Shown here piece after piece: positions 23,516 to 35,334 of a stretch of DNA of 64,000 nt. The stretch covers positions 19,199,501 to 19,263,500 of the forward strand of contig CM065296.1 of NCBI GenBank assembly GCA_032871835.1, in the 5' to 3' direction. Below the pieces are notes generated by a model. The model ran no database searches and was not told the DNA's origin. It saw only the letters and a program-made list of their open reading frames with translations. The translations under genes were made by a program, and so were the position numbers. Origin of the DNA: Dipteronia dyeriana. Lineage: Eukaryota; Streptophyta; Magnoliopsida; Sapindales; Sapindaceae. How positions within the stretch are numbered: the first letter of the stretch is position 1; every line of letters starts with the position of its first letter.

Positions 23516-23520
23516 GTTTT

Positions 23521-24480
23521 AACCAAGCAGGGAACTTATATGGGTAGGGGATATGTAACTGAAGGACTTTTTAAGCTTAATGTATCTGTTGTCATAAGAA
23601 TAATCAATAAAGATAATTCTTCAGTTTATTTGCTTGAGTCTTCCAATTTATGGCATGGTAGACTAGGACACGTTAATTATGATACTTTACGTAGATTAAT
23701 TAACTTAAATCATATTCCCGCATTTAATATTGATCATAAACATAAGTGTGAAGTTTACGTTGAAGCAAAACTAATAAGGTCATCATTTCAAACTATTGAA
23801 AGGAAATCTGAACCTCTTGATTTAATTCACACAGATATATGTGATTTAAAATTTGTACAAACAAGAGTTGGCAACAAATATTTCATCACATTTATAGATG
23901 ATAGCACCAAATACTGCTATATATATTTGTTGAAAAATAATGATGAAGCTATAGAGAAGTTTAGTCTATATAAAACTGAAGTTGAGAATCAACTCAATAA
24001 GAAAATCAAGGTACTGAGAAGTGACCGAGGTGGTAAGTATGTAGCACCGTTTGGTAAATTCTGTGCATAACACGGAATCGTACATCAAACCACTGCACCA
24101 TATTCCCCTCAGCAAAACGGTATTGCAGAACGTAAAAATCGTACCCTGAAAGAGATGATGAATGCAATGCTGATAAGTTCTGGAGTGCCTCAGAACATGT
24201 GGGGTGACGCTATATTGTGTAGCAATTACCTTTTAAACAAGGTACTCTGAAAGGAAGAAGATAAGACATCATATGAACTATGGAAATGAAGAAATCCTTC
24301 CTATTAATTCTTACGAATGTGGGGGTGTCTTGCCAAAATAGCCGTACCTATACCTAAGAAGGTGAAAATAGGTCCGAAAACAGTTGACTGCATTTTCATT
24401 GGATATGCACAAAACAGTAGTGCTCATTGATTCTTGGTGTATTAATCTGACATATCAGATATACACAAAAACACGATAAT
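23521..24480 (+). pseudogene. Copia-2 integrase, degenerate
   Basis: The frame to 24070 contains the HHCC module LWHGRLGHVNYDTLRRL then HKCEVYVEAKL, in which the second cysteine is tyrosine, and the catalytic core LDLIHTDICDLK and KVLRSDRGGKYV. After a stop at 24068 it continues SPQQNGIAERKNRTLKEMM with the third acidic residue, and NMWGDAIL. Further stops break the C-terminal part (ELWK then a stop, GPKTVDCIFIGYAQNS-like). All three DDE residues are still readable. Confidence 0.92.
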
Positions 24481-25850
24481 GGAATCTAGGAATGCAATGT
24501 TCTTTGAACATGTATTTCCATGTAAATCTAATGATGAAGCAAGTTCATCAAAACGAACACATGTTGATAGTTGTGAGGATCAAGTACAAGGAAATGAAGT
24601 AGAGGATGAACCTAGACGTAGTCAAAGAGCAAGGACGGAAACGTCTTTTGGTCCAAATTTTATGACCTATTTACTAGAAGGTGAACCTCAAACTTTCAAA
24701 GAAGCGGTAAGCTCTTCAGAAGGACTCTTGTGGAAAGAGGCAATTAAGAGCGAAATTAAATCCATCCTTTAAAATCATACTTGGGAATTAATGGATCTTC
24801 CTCTGGGATGTAAACCGCTAGGATCCAAATGGATTTTCAAAAGAAAGATGAAAGCAGATGGACCAATTGATAATTATCAGGCCAAACTTGTAATTAAAGG
24901 TTACAATCAACGAGAATGCCTAGACTACTTTGATACATATTCTCCTGTGACGAGAATAACCTATATTAGAATGATACTTGCAATCGCAGCTTTGTGAAAT
25001 CTTGAAGTACATCAAATGGATGTGAAAATGGCTTTCGTAAATGGATATTTAGATAAAGAAATTTACATGGAACAACCTGAGGGTTTTTTCTGCTCTAGGA
25101 CAAGAAAGAAAGTGTATAAATTAGTGAAGTCTTTATATGGTTTAAAGCAAGCACCAAAACAATGGCATGAGAAATATGACAATGCTATGATATCAAATGG
25201 ATTTAAGATCAATGAATGTGACAAATGTGTTTATGTCAAGGACACGGAAAATGGCTATGTCATTGTGTGCCTTTACGTTGATGACATGTTCATTGTTGGT
25301 AGTGATGATAAAATGGTCAAATCTACCAAGGATATGTTGAAATCATGATTTGATATGAAAGATATGGGACCGGCTGATGTAATATTTGGAATGAAAATCT
25401 CAAGGACATCTAACGGACTCATACTAAGTCAAAAACACTATATTGACATGATTCTTGAGAAATTCAACAAAAATGATTCTGGAATTTCTAGAATACCAGT
25501 AGATACAAATCTACATCTATCCAAGAATAAGGGTGAGAGCATCTCTCAACTAAAACATTCTCGAGTGATAGGAAGTCTGATGTACTTAACAAGTTGTATA
25601 AGACCAGACATAGCGAATGTAGTCAGCAAATTAAGTAGATACACGAGTAATCCAGAAACTGATCACTGGAAAGGAATAGTAAGTGTACCGAAGTACTTAC
25701 GATTCATTCGTAATCATGGACTGCATTATACCAGATATCCAATTGTCCTAGAAGGATACACTGATGCTAATTGGATATTTGATGTGAAGGATTCAAAATC
25801 CACTAGTAGGTATGTATTCACACTAGGAGGTGCAGCGGTATCCTGAAAAT
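24481..25850 (+). pseudogene. Copia-2 reverse transcriptase, degenerate
   Basis: The frame 24479-24772 gives the linker and RT start (TFKEAVSSSEGLLWKEAIKS). After stops near 24772 and 24995 come GSKWIFKRKMKADG, YFDTYSPVTRI, motif A as HQMDVKMAFVNGYLDKEIYM, and YGLKQAPKQWHEKYD. The catalytic box is YVDD in CLYVDDMFIVG near 25275. After a stop at 25346 the connection domain reads [13 protein letters not shown] and [17 protein letters not shown]. The frame is preserved across most stops, so the decay is mainly by point mutation. Confidence 0.93.
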
Positions 25851-25851
25851 C

Positions 25852-26240
25852 CTCCAAACAAACGTGTATAGCCAGCTCCACCATGGAATATGAGTTTATA
25901 GCATTAGATAAATGTGGTGAAGAGGCTGAATGGCTACGCCAATTCTTAGAGGATATTCCAAGATGGCCAAACCTTGTGCCGGCGATTTTCATCCACTGTG
26001 ATAGTCAATCAGCAATAGGAAGAGCATAGATCAACATGTATAATGGGAAGTCTAGACAAATACGCTGAAGACATAATACCACTAGACAACTAATCTCAAA
26101 TGGGGTTATCACTATTCACTATGTAAGGTCAAAAGATAATATTGTAAATCCGCTAACTAAAGGGTTAAATAGAGAACTAGTTGATACATCATCGAGAGGA
26201 ATGAGACTAAAGCCCATTAGATAAAAAGTCGATACAATGG
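25852..26240 (+). pseudogene. Copia-2 RNase H, degenerate
   Basis: The domain begins around [13 protein letters not shown] at 25810, then after a stop STMEYEFIALDKCGEEAEW, a CDSQSAIGRA motif near 26000, and a C-terminal block ending DNIVNPLTKGLNRELV at about 26170. The DxxSA and DPLTKG-like motifs are standard in copia RNase H. A stop after SIGRA and a lost histidine-rich stretch make it inactive. Confidence 0.88.
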
Positions 26241-26811
26241 ACACCAAACCTAGTTGACTGGAGATCCCAAGATCTAGGTTTAATGGGACAACCAAGTTGT
26301 ATCGGTTGGATCACTATAGGGGTTACCCTCAAGTCCATTCCTAAGATAAAACAGTGATGCCCATTGGGAGAAGGTTAAACTATGGTTTTAATGATTCTTA
26401 TGCGTCGAAATTCCTAGCTATGGAAATCCGAGCAGAGTAAAGCGGGTTACTCTTAATTAAGAAATCACCTATGTGAGAGAGAAGCGGGGCAGCTTCTATA
26501 AGAGAATAGTGAAGGGCTATATTCTCCAGAGACTCTAACAGAACCAGGCGTACGTTCATGGACAAAACGAACATAAAAATGAGAACCAAATCGGGTCTGG
26601 AAAATACTTGTGTAAGGTGTTTGATCGTTTACACAAAACTGCAGAACAGTTCAAGGATATCACATCTACTAATCAGCCAGTAAAGTAAGCATGCCTTTAC
26701 AAGGGAAGATTCAAAGGGTAACACCTACCTATCATATGCAGGTTTTGACCGTTTGAACTTATCAAACATCTTCTTTGTGTCTCCTAGGTCAATTTCATTC
26801 ATGTGGGGAAT
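26241..26811 (+). other. Copia-2 3' untranslated region and polypurine tract
   Basis: Non-coding stretch between RNase H and the 3' LTR. It ends with CATGTGGGGAAT (about 26800-26811) immediately before TGTTGG, the expected plus-strand primer tract. Confidence 0.8.
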
Positions 26812-27786
26812 TGTTGGAAATTTTTGTGATAAACTCTCATTTTGAGAGCACAAATTAAGTATGATAAATTCCATAAAATTGGAAGACAAAAGTGGATTCG
26901 AATTCTTCTCCGTGAGAACTTCAAAATGGTATACTCAAATTCATAAAATGGTTAATGGGTGAATGAGAAATTGAGTCTCAAAGTGAACCCGTTGTGTAGG
27001 GATTAAAATGAATCCCACATTGCTTAGGGAAATCTCTTATATGTAGTTTATAAGTGAATGTGTGATATGAGCTATCAACATGTGTGTGGCATAGAGGCTC
27101 TCTCTCGCACGCGTAGGGGGAGGGGTGCAAATCATGGACCCCGAACCTTTGAATGCACAACTCGTGTGTGGGCGCTACCTGTGGACACGAATGCCGCTCC
27201 GATTGGACCATGAGAGTCCAATTGACCTTTTGCCACTTCCTTAAGTCAACATTTTTTTGATTGTGATGAATAAGGAAAACTTTAATTGTTTGGATTCTGA
27301 TTTCTTACTTGATCACTAAGAATACAGAATCGGGTTTTAATTAGAAGTAAATCTCTTTGGAGAATATAATTTAATTAAATTATTTCCTTATTAAATAAGA
27401 TATGTTATTTTCCAAAATAATCCCGAATTATTCCCAGAACCCTAGTGTTTCAGTTTGGGTATTCAATACCTATAATATTATGTTCAAATTACCAAAAACA
27501 ATATACAAAATTTAGAGGCAGCTGAATTCTTTTCTTCTCCACTTTCTTTGTGAGTTTAAATTCGGTTTGAGTTCGCTGGTAGTGGTGTGCTTAGGCCTAC
27601 TAATGTTGAACTGTTGTATCCTAGGAGACAATCGCCTATTACACATACGGTGTTGTCCGGTGAAATTGTCTTAAGGACACCGTGTGAAACACGGGCCTCG
27701 GTTCTAAAATTGTTTCTAACGTGATTTTGTTGTTACTTTCTGATTTCCAGATACCAGTCAGGTTTGTTTTGGAATTACGATTAACA
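26812..27786 (+). repeat. Copia-2 3' LTR
   Basis: Same length and boundaries as the 5' LTR (TGTTGG...TTAACA) with scattered substitutions and small indels. It is followed by the ATCTT duplication and the resumed LINE reading frame. Confidence 0.93.
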
Positions 27787-27791
27787 ATCTT

Positions 27792-28412
27792 ACCATGGGC
27801 GGATGCATTCCTTGTGGATTTAAGAAAGGCCAATGCAGTGGCTGAGGACATGTTAGTTGTGAAAGAGTCTATTTTCCATGTGTGGAGACTGCCAGATGTT
27901 GGTTCCTTTAAACTTAATATCCATGATGCTCTCAATGTTTCTAATTGGAAGATGGGTACTGGTGCTGTTATTCATGATAGCTCTGGTGCAACCATGGCCT
28001 CTTATGCTCTGGTTATCTCGAAAATCTTCAACCCTTTTACGCCGGAAGCTTTGACTATCCTGAAGAACCTTCTGTTCTCTAGGGAGTCTGGTCTTTAGCA
28101 TTGTGTTGTCAAGACTGACGCTTAAGTGGTGGTGAACATGTTGCATTTTAAAAGTGTCCCCCTGTCTGATGTAAGCTTTATTATCAGTGATATTTTTAGG
28201 GTGTTGGAAGCTTCTCCCTTTTGTAAGGTCATCTTTGTTTCTAGGAAGGCCAATATGGTTGTTCATTCTCTTGCCAAGTTTGGCTTCCCCTTGAGATTGA
28301 TAGATTTTGGCTGGAAGAAGTCCCACCTTATGTGGATCCTTTTGTTTTGTCTTATGGTCAAAGTTGCAGTAATCCTTCATTGGTAAAATGAGTGTTCCGT
28401 TTAAAAAAAAAA
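27792..28412 (+). pseudogene. LINE RNase H-like domain and poly-A end
   Basis: Frame resumes at WADAFLVDLRKANAVAED and runs through VGSFKLNIHDALNVSNW, GAVIHDSSGATMASYA and FTPEALTILKNLLFS, the RVT_3 RNase H pattern of plant L1 elements (KxNxDxA, GxVIRDxxG, ExxAL). After stops near 28098 and 28124 it continues VVVNMLHFKSVPLSDV, VIFVSRKANMVVHSLAKF. The usual first acidic residue is kept as D in NIHDA. The element closes with a run of 10 A at 28403-28412 followed by the probable duplication GTTAGTCT. Confidence 0.9.
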
Positions 28413-28751
28413 GGTTAGTCTAGTATATAATTTTTACAGTTCACACCAACACAAACACACTCACTCTAATAATTTGAAGGGGAAAAGGGAACATGCATTG
28501 TAGCACTGACTCTCCTTGAATTAAATTGAAATAATGTCGTCTTAAGAGAACTAGCTACTAGATTAGAGTATTTGATTCATAGACAGAATAGAGTATTTCC
28601 ATTAGTTATATGTAAAAATGATCTTGTCATGGATGGGTTATGGACAATTCCATATAAATAAAAAAAATATGTATTATATAATAAAAAAATTTGATAGTGA
28701 ATCTCGATGGTACGAGAGATTTTTCACTACTAAAAATTTAAAAGTATATTG

Positions 28752-28809
<58 letters not shown>
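28413..28809. other. Non-coding spacer with AT microsatellite
   Basis: This unassigned sequence between the LINE and the MULE has no gene. It contains an (AT)n tract of about 54 bp at 28756-28809. Confidence 0.7.
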
Positions 28810-28812
<3 letters not shown>

Positions 28813-29949
28813 AGAACTTTATAAGTAACCAAAAAATTAGTGTGTCTATTGTTTTTACCGACGATTAATAAATTTATTGTTTTTACAAATTTTTCCACTT
28901 TTGGGACAAAATTACCCTTCTGTTATAATGACTTGAAATAATAAAACTGAATAAAAAAAAAGAAATTCAAAATCATTAGTAAAGAATTAAAATAAAATAA
29001 CAAATTGAAAACATAAAAGACCAAAACTGAGACTTGAGAGTTCATTCTTAGTGTTACTGTGAAACTATAAAAGTGAAACCAGAGGCAACGACTTGCGGAG
29101 ACTAGACCCAGATGATTTGCGGAGACCAGACTCGACGATTGCGAGAGACAAAACCCGAAGACAATGACCACCATGACGAGACGACGACAACGACATAACG
29201 TCGACGTGCAAATAAGAGAGACCAGAGTCGAGGATGAGACGTGACAGACGAGTGGCGACGGGACCCGACGACTTTGAGAGACCAGCGCTGCCAATGACAA
29301 CCACCATGAAGAGTCACAGACGACGAGTCGACGGTGATGTGGAGACGGAGACGTCGACTATGCGCAGTCACCAACGGTTTGCACTTCTCACATTTGACTT
29401 TAGGGTTTTAAATTTATTTATATTTTTGGTTGATAGAATCCGAAATTGATTTTCATTTATACATTAACTAATTGATTTTGTTAAGTTGTGATAGTTTTTG
29501 AAATTTGAACAGGGATTTTAACAAATCGATTTTGTTCACTTGTAATAGGTTTCAAAATTTGAGCAGGGATTTTAAGAAATTGATTTTGTTCACTTATGAT
29601 TGATTTCGAAGTATGAACATGGATTTGAACAAAATGATTTGAACTTGTGATTTCAAATATACATTAAGAAAGCTTGAAACCTTTGAGTATTTTTTATATC
29701 TGGTGTTAGCATGATTTGTGGGTCCAAATTCAAACAGCATAAAAGTATATAAGTATATCTCAGTAGATGATGACCAAACCATAGTTGTTTTTTTTTTGGA
29801 TATCTCATTCTTTGAAAGAAGTTGTGTTGATAGTGAGTGTGTCTTTTGTTTCTTTGTTTGACTGTGTATGTGTGTTTTTTATGGTTTAATTATTGATAGA
29901 GATAGACTTTGGAAGCAACAGGAATGTTAAAATATTGGCCAAGTCTATG
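28810..29949. other. MULE 5' non-coding region
   Basis: No gene recognised. About 29040-29370 is rich in GACGAC/GAGAC triplets, giving spurious open frames on both strands, and 29450-29640 repeats a GATTTTGTTCACTTGTGAT-like unit three times. Confidence 0.6.
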
Positions 29950-30660
29950 AGTTGTTGTGAACTAGTGTGTTTTAATGATGTTAAATTGTTCATTTTTTAT
30001 GGTTTAATTAATGATGTGAAATTGGGTATGAACTGTTGTGTTTAATTGGATATGACCGATGTGTTTAATTGTTGTGACCGAGTGTGTTTAATTGGGTATG
30101 ACCGGTGTGTTTAATTGTTGTGAACGAGTGTGTTTAATAGAGTATGACTGGTGTATTTAACTGTGTATGAATTGATGTGTTTAATTGTTGTGAACGAGTG
30201 TATTTAAGTGGTTGTGAATTGGTGTGTTTAATTGTGTATGAATTGGTATGTTTAATTGTTGTGAACGGGTGTGTTTAAGTGGTTGTGAACTGGTGTGTTT
30301 AATTGTTGTGAATATGTGTGTTTAATGGGTTATGACTGGTGTGTTTAATTGTTGTGAGCGGGTGCGTTAAATTGGGTATGAACTGGTGTGTTTAATTGGG
30401 TATGACTGGTGTGTTTAATTGTTGTGAACGAGTGTGTTTAATTGTTTATTATTGGTGTGTTTATTTGGGTATGACTGGTGTGTTTAGTTGGTTATTACTG
30501 GTGTATTTAATTGTTGTGAACGGGTGTGTTTAATTGGGTATGACTGGTGTGTTTAATTGGGCATGACTGGTGTGTTTAGTTGGTTATTATTGGTGTGTTT
30601 AATTGGGTATGAACTGGTGTGTTTAATTGGTTATGACTGGTTTGTTGAATTGGGAATATG
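29950..30660 (+). repeat. GTGTGTTTAATT minisatellite, left array
   Basis: About 30 imperfect tandem units of 21-24 bp, typical form GGTGTGTTTAATTGTTGTGAAC alternating with GGTGTGTTTAATTGGGTATGACT. The array ends ~40 bp before the acceptor of the first recognisable exon of the ULP pseudogene. The same core recurs in the array at 44555-45025. Confidence 0.92.
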
Positions 30661-30701
30661 TGAGTTTACTTGATTGAACCCACGTTTTTTATATTTAACA
30701 G

Positions 30702-32887
30702 AAGGAGAACATCAATTATGATCAGTTTCTGAAGGCCCAAAGGAAAAAATGGACTCAAGAAGCATTAATCAACGTTGGGTGTCGGTTGAAGTACATATGC
30801 AATATAGAGGACATACTACGCAAGGAGGGGAAGCACGCTGAACTTATGGCGAGTTGTTTCAAGCAATTTGGTCAGTTCCCTACAAATTGGTTGTTCTCAG
30901 CTCAGATCGTACACAGCTTATTGTTAAGGGAAATTAAGATAGATGGCGCATCCGAGAACGAGTTGTGGTTTTCAGTTGGTGGGAAGAAGGCAAGATTTGG
31001 ACGGAGAGAATTTTGTTTGGTGACCAGTCTACGGTTTGGGGAAATCTCTGAAACTATTAACACACCTTATGTGGCCAATGAAAACGGCATTCAGAAAAGA
31101 TATTGGCCTGAAGAAGAAGCCGAAGATTTGAAGTTGTCCACTTTGTATGATCGATTTGTAGCGGGGCAACTTCCTGGAGGCCGATGATTCGTTAAAGATG
31201 GCACTATTCTTGATAGCAAACAATGTATTGTTTGGTCAACCATTTGATAAAAAAGTCACCCCATGGCCTTTTAATTTGGTTGATTATTTGGAGGCATTCA
31301 ATGATTTTGAATGGGACACTATGTTTTCAAGATGACGCTGCACTACTTGAGGCACGGTTTTACGTCGAGAAACTCTAAGAAAGGGTATGGCAAGGATAGG
31401 TACCGGTTATACGGTTTCCCATGTGCTGTTGAGGTTAGTTCCTATTATTTATTCTATTATTTCTATCTCTATAGCTTTAGAAAGCTTAAATTAATTATAT
31501 GTAACAAAATTAGGAACATATAAAGTAAAATATATTAATCAACAAAAAGGGAGGTTGCTGCATGTATTAATATATATTAACTATTAAGGTTTCTTTTCAG
31601 GTATGGACGATAAAGGTTGTGGACAACTTGATCTATGGGTTTGGCATGAGATTACAAGATACCCTGCCTAGGATGAGGCGTTGGACGATGCATAAGAGGC
31701 CATGAAATTTTGTGCAAACGATTTCAGATTTGGAAGCTAATATTCATAGTGAGAAGGTGGGTTATTCGCATACACATTATTTATTTATTAAATTGGTTAC
31801 AACATTTTAGACCAGTAAATATTATCACATTATTACAGGCTCATGTAAAGGAGGTTTTGGAGGTAATAGATGATGAGGCGTGAGTAGCTTATTAGGTTGG
31901 AGTTGACTATAATATGACTGAGGGTCCACAATTTATACCTTTGGTGGAAATGGAAATGAAAGAAAAACATGAGTTGTTGGACGAGGGGGATGATGGTGGC
32001 GATGGAGTTGTTGGTGATGGTGATGGTGATGAGGATGGTGATGGTGATGATGGGGCAACCACCAGTAAAAGGGCATTGAAGAGGAAGGCACAAAACAAGA
32101 AGAAAAAGACATCGGTGAAGAAGAAGCAGAGAAAAGCAGTCGCAGTCACTAGGCTTGATCAAAAAGAAGACTATACACCTGGATATACACCTACCCCTCA
32201 TGTAGACTATACACCGGGATATACACCTACCATTCTCCCACCGTATCCCGACAGGAGCCTCGATCTAGGGTAAGTGGACTAGAATGATTGTCGTATAATT
32301 TAATGTTATCTTTTTATTATTTTTCCTAAGACACGTGCTTATTTTAAATGTACACTTTAGAGTGGTGATAGAATAACTGAATTGTTGGAGGCAGTGAGTG
32401 CACTTCCAGATGTGTTGGATGCTGTGGTAAAGCGGGAGGTGTCAAACCTTCCAGGTATGCTTAGAAGCCTCGTACAGGAGATACAGTCTTCCCGAGGTCA
32501 AAGCAACCAGGAGGTATATTTGTGTATATATGTTATTTATGTATTATTCAAGTGGATATTTGTGAATACGATTGTTGGGTGTCATAGGCACCGTTGACCT
32601 CTGTTAGAGATCATAGCTTGCCTAGTTAGGAGGTACATGCCATTGTTAGAGATCAGGAGGTGGTGGATCCCTCAACAGAGAAGGTGGTGGGTAGCTCAGT
32701 GTTGGTAAGTGGAGATATTAGGATGGGTTACAACTACGTTGCGGAGGAGGATCGCTCTATCCGAGTTAGGCTTCGATTTGCGTACTGCATGTCTCCGTTT
32801 ATTGACTCGACTCGGGCATCTGCAAAGAAACTACAGCAAGACAAGAGCAAATATGACCAATTCAAGAGGAAAGCTAAACCAGCCAGG
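30702..32887 (+). pseudogene. ULP-type gene, 5' exons: DUF1985 and low-complexity region
   Basis: A spliced gene is visible. After an acceptor at 30700-30701, exon 30702-31433 carries DUF1985: FKQFGQFPTNWLFSAQIVHS, GASENELWFSVGGKKARFG, REFCLVTSLRFG, then after a frameshift near 31184 DDSLKMALFLIANNVLFG and LHYLRHGF. Its donor is GAG|GTTAGT. Further exons with good AG/GT borders are 31601-31756, 31839-32269, 32361-32513 and 32588-32887. The third exon has an acidic Gly-Asp run, a basic KKK tract and two copies of DYTPGYTPT. DUF1985 regularly precedes a Ulp1 protease domain in plant MULE-borne genes. The donor |GTATGT at 32888 opens the intron that holds Copia-3. Stops occur in the exons, so it is dead. 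Confidence 0.85.
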
Positions 32888-32939
32888 TATGTAATTGTAA
32901 ACCTATCATCTGTACAACTTACTTTTGTAATGAACAATA

Positions 32940-35334
32940 TTTTGGAATTATGCTCTATAGCAAGAGTGTAATAATATATTTGACAATTTTTTCATATTAA
33001 TCAAGTGATTTCAAGTTTAACAAATCTTATAGAATTTATAGTTCAATTATTATAATTGTCAAAAGTAAATAATCATAAAGTCAAAAGCCTATGAGAAAAG
33101 AATAACTGTTCATACATCTAGATATGTATGAGATAGACACAATTCTTTAGTTAGTTTTGAATAATATTCACAACTTAAGATAAAAGGTTGGGCGTCTTTA
33201 TCTTGTCAAAGTTGTAGAATCTTTTGCTAGTATTTGAGTGGGATCAAATGTGTTATGATGATTCTAAAATCATCAAAGTGTGGTGTCTTTGGGTAAAAGA
33301 ATCTAGTGCACTGGGTGCATTGAATAGGATCACAATGAAATACTTTATCTAGAACCGTTAATGGATAAAAGTTTTCATTTGAAGACAATCGGAGAGTCTA
33401 TCTCAATCCTGAGATAAATGATGGACTTATGGTTGCAAGTGTTATCATTTGAGTTATCAACGATTACTATTATATAGCATAGTCTATCCTCGATAGTTTT
33501 GTGGTATTTATTTGTTAATCGATAGAGGACTTCATTTATGGATATGGACATCGTAGCTCCATTTATTAAATGAGAGTAGAATACTATCATATGGATGTTT
33601 TGAGGTATTGGATATTAAATCTTAACGTTAAGTTTTCAATAGTGTTTATTGAAATATGGCTTCTAGACAAGTCAAAATATCCAAGTTAGAAATGTGGTCA
33701 TGTGAGTAAATATGGTAACTTAGAGAGCTATATGCGGTCTAAGAGCTCTAGGCGATTACTGGTACTCTTCACGAGGATACAATTTCTCCAATAAGGTTGT
33801 CTAGGGTATGAATGAGTAACATCAACTTATTTTATCTTTATTTAAGAGTTCAATTTTAGTTCTTTAGTGGAATGAAATAAAATTAAATAGATCGGACCTA
33901 AGTGAATCGTTTGTTGATTGTGATTTAGTTGTGTTTGTTGGAGCTTAAATTTAAATAGCCCGCCAAGATCCTCAATCCACACGAACTTGCATGGATCACT
34001 TGATATATTCTACCGGACCAATTTAGGGGTCTATCTAGAATTGTATTAAGGCATGTGAACTTTTTTTTTTTTTTTGTGTAAGAATAGGTCTAGTACACAT
34101 GTGGACTTTTTATTAAGGTCCAATGGATTTAATAAAATAAGAAAAATAATATATGGCCCATATATATATGTTGGTCGGTAAGGCTATTTAGAATAGCTTA
34201 ATTAATTATATATTTTATTATTTAATTAAATAGAAATTAATTAACTTGGTGATTAATTAATTATTTAATTAAAAGTCAAAATCTTTTTTTAGTAGGAGAT
34301 GGTCTCATAATATTATACTAATGTTGGTAGTATAATTAATATTAAAGATTATATTTGATAAGTAGATAAATAAAATGAATTATTTATCTAATCAAATTAG
34401 AAAATCTTTAATATGGTTATAATTACACTATTGAATTGGATTAAGAGTCTTGGTGTAGGATAGAATTTCTTTTAGAAAAGAATTCTTAACCACCAAGTAA
34501 ATCCACCTAAGGAAATGATTCTTAACAACCAAGTAAATCCTTCTTAGGAAATGATTTGTGATCCTAATATATATTCTATGAATATTTCAGAGAGCCCATA
34601 TATATATATAAGAGGATAGAATTCCTTTTAAATAAGAATTTTCGCCAACCAAGAAAATCTTTTTTAGGAGAGGATTTATGATCCTATATATATATATATA
34701 TATATATATGTTTGTTAATTTCTGCCAGCCTAAGGTGATTTCGTAGAATTAATTTCGACCAGCCCTAATCTTTTAGAGAGAAGATTCGGCTACCATAGAA
34801 ATTTTGAGGAAGAAAAAACTGATTTTACTCTATACAAAATTCGATCAACTCTAAAAAATAGTGTGAGATTCGGGAAAGAAGAAAATGAAGAAAGAACGTT
34901 TAGTTTTCGATAGTACACTAGTAGCCTTTACATTAAAAGGTTTTACGTAAAACATCAAATCAAGGTTCACGCAAGTTTCAATCAAATTGATTGACAATTC
35001 ACAAGTGACCTGACGTTCTTTGTTTTCTTCTTGGAGGATTATTGTAACTAACAAAAAGATAGATTTTGTTTGTTTCCATCCTCAGGTACACAATTAAAAG
35101 AAGAGGGAGCTCACACTCCTAAGTGATTCACGTTCATGATTGGATTGGAAGATCTTGCGGAATCAATTCGGCGCTTGTTCAATCGTCAAGAGAAAAAGGT
35201 ACGACACTTTTTATATACATCAATTAATCTAGGGTTAAGATTCTTGTTATTCAAAGGGGAAATTTTTATTTATATGAAACCTTAATTCTTATTAAATTTT
35301 CTTGCTTCCGCTGCGCGGGGTGATTTTCCCTACA
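32940..35334 (+). repeat. Copia-3 5' LTR
   Basis: The start aligns to the 3' LTR start TGTTAGGATTATGCTC, here mutated to TTTTGGAATTATGCTC; the end is TTTTCCCTACA. Near 34440-34720 it contains three diverged copies of a block built around AGGATAGAATTCCTTTTA and AACCAAGTAAATCC, plus TA microsatellites. Confidence 0.93.

Larger units (their letters stand above)
18055..27786 (+). mobile_element. Copia-2: Ty1/copia LTR retrotransposon nested in the LINE
   Basis: Two LTRs of 975 bp each (18055-19029 and 26812-27786), TGTTGG...TTAACA, are flanked by a perfect 5-bp duplication ATCTT (18050-18054 and 27787-27791). The internal order is gag, protease, integrase, RT and RNase H on the plus strand, interrupted by a solo LTR at 20881-23515. 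Equal LTR lengths and few differences by eye suggest it is younger than the LINE. Stops occur in every domain. The protein phrases place it in Ty1/copia but in a different lineage from Copia-1 and Copia-3. Confidence 0.95.
11618..28412 (+). mobile_element. L1-type LINE, decayed and split by five insertions
   Basis: Plus-strand non-LTR retrotransposon with plant L1 order: ORF1 with DUF4283 and a CCHC knuckle, then ORF2 with an endonuclease start, reverse transcriptase, zf-RVT and an RNase H-like domain, ending in an A-rich tail (28403-28412). The 8-mer GTTAGTCT at 11610-11617 recurs at 28414-28421 just after the poly-A, so it is the probable target-site duplication and fixes the 5' end. Removing the insertions at 11827-12212, 14679-15227, 15639-15826, 17179-17916 and 18055-27786 restores continuous LINE sequence of about 5 kb. 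Most of the endonuclease is missing and every frame has stops. Confidence 0.9.

Noticed and set aside
28756..28809. (AT)n tract as a MULE or MITE terminus
   Set aside because: Simple microsatellite; the candidate element boundary is just after it, but no partner inverted repeat was found.
29065..29449. Several overlapping open frames on both strands
   Set aside because: All come from the GACGAC/GAGAC-rich repeat, overlap each other in different frames and show no domain.
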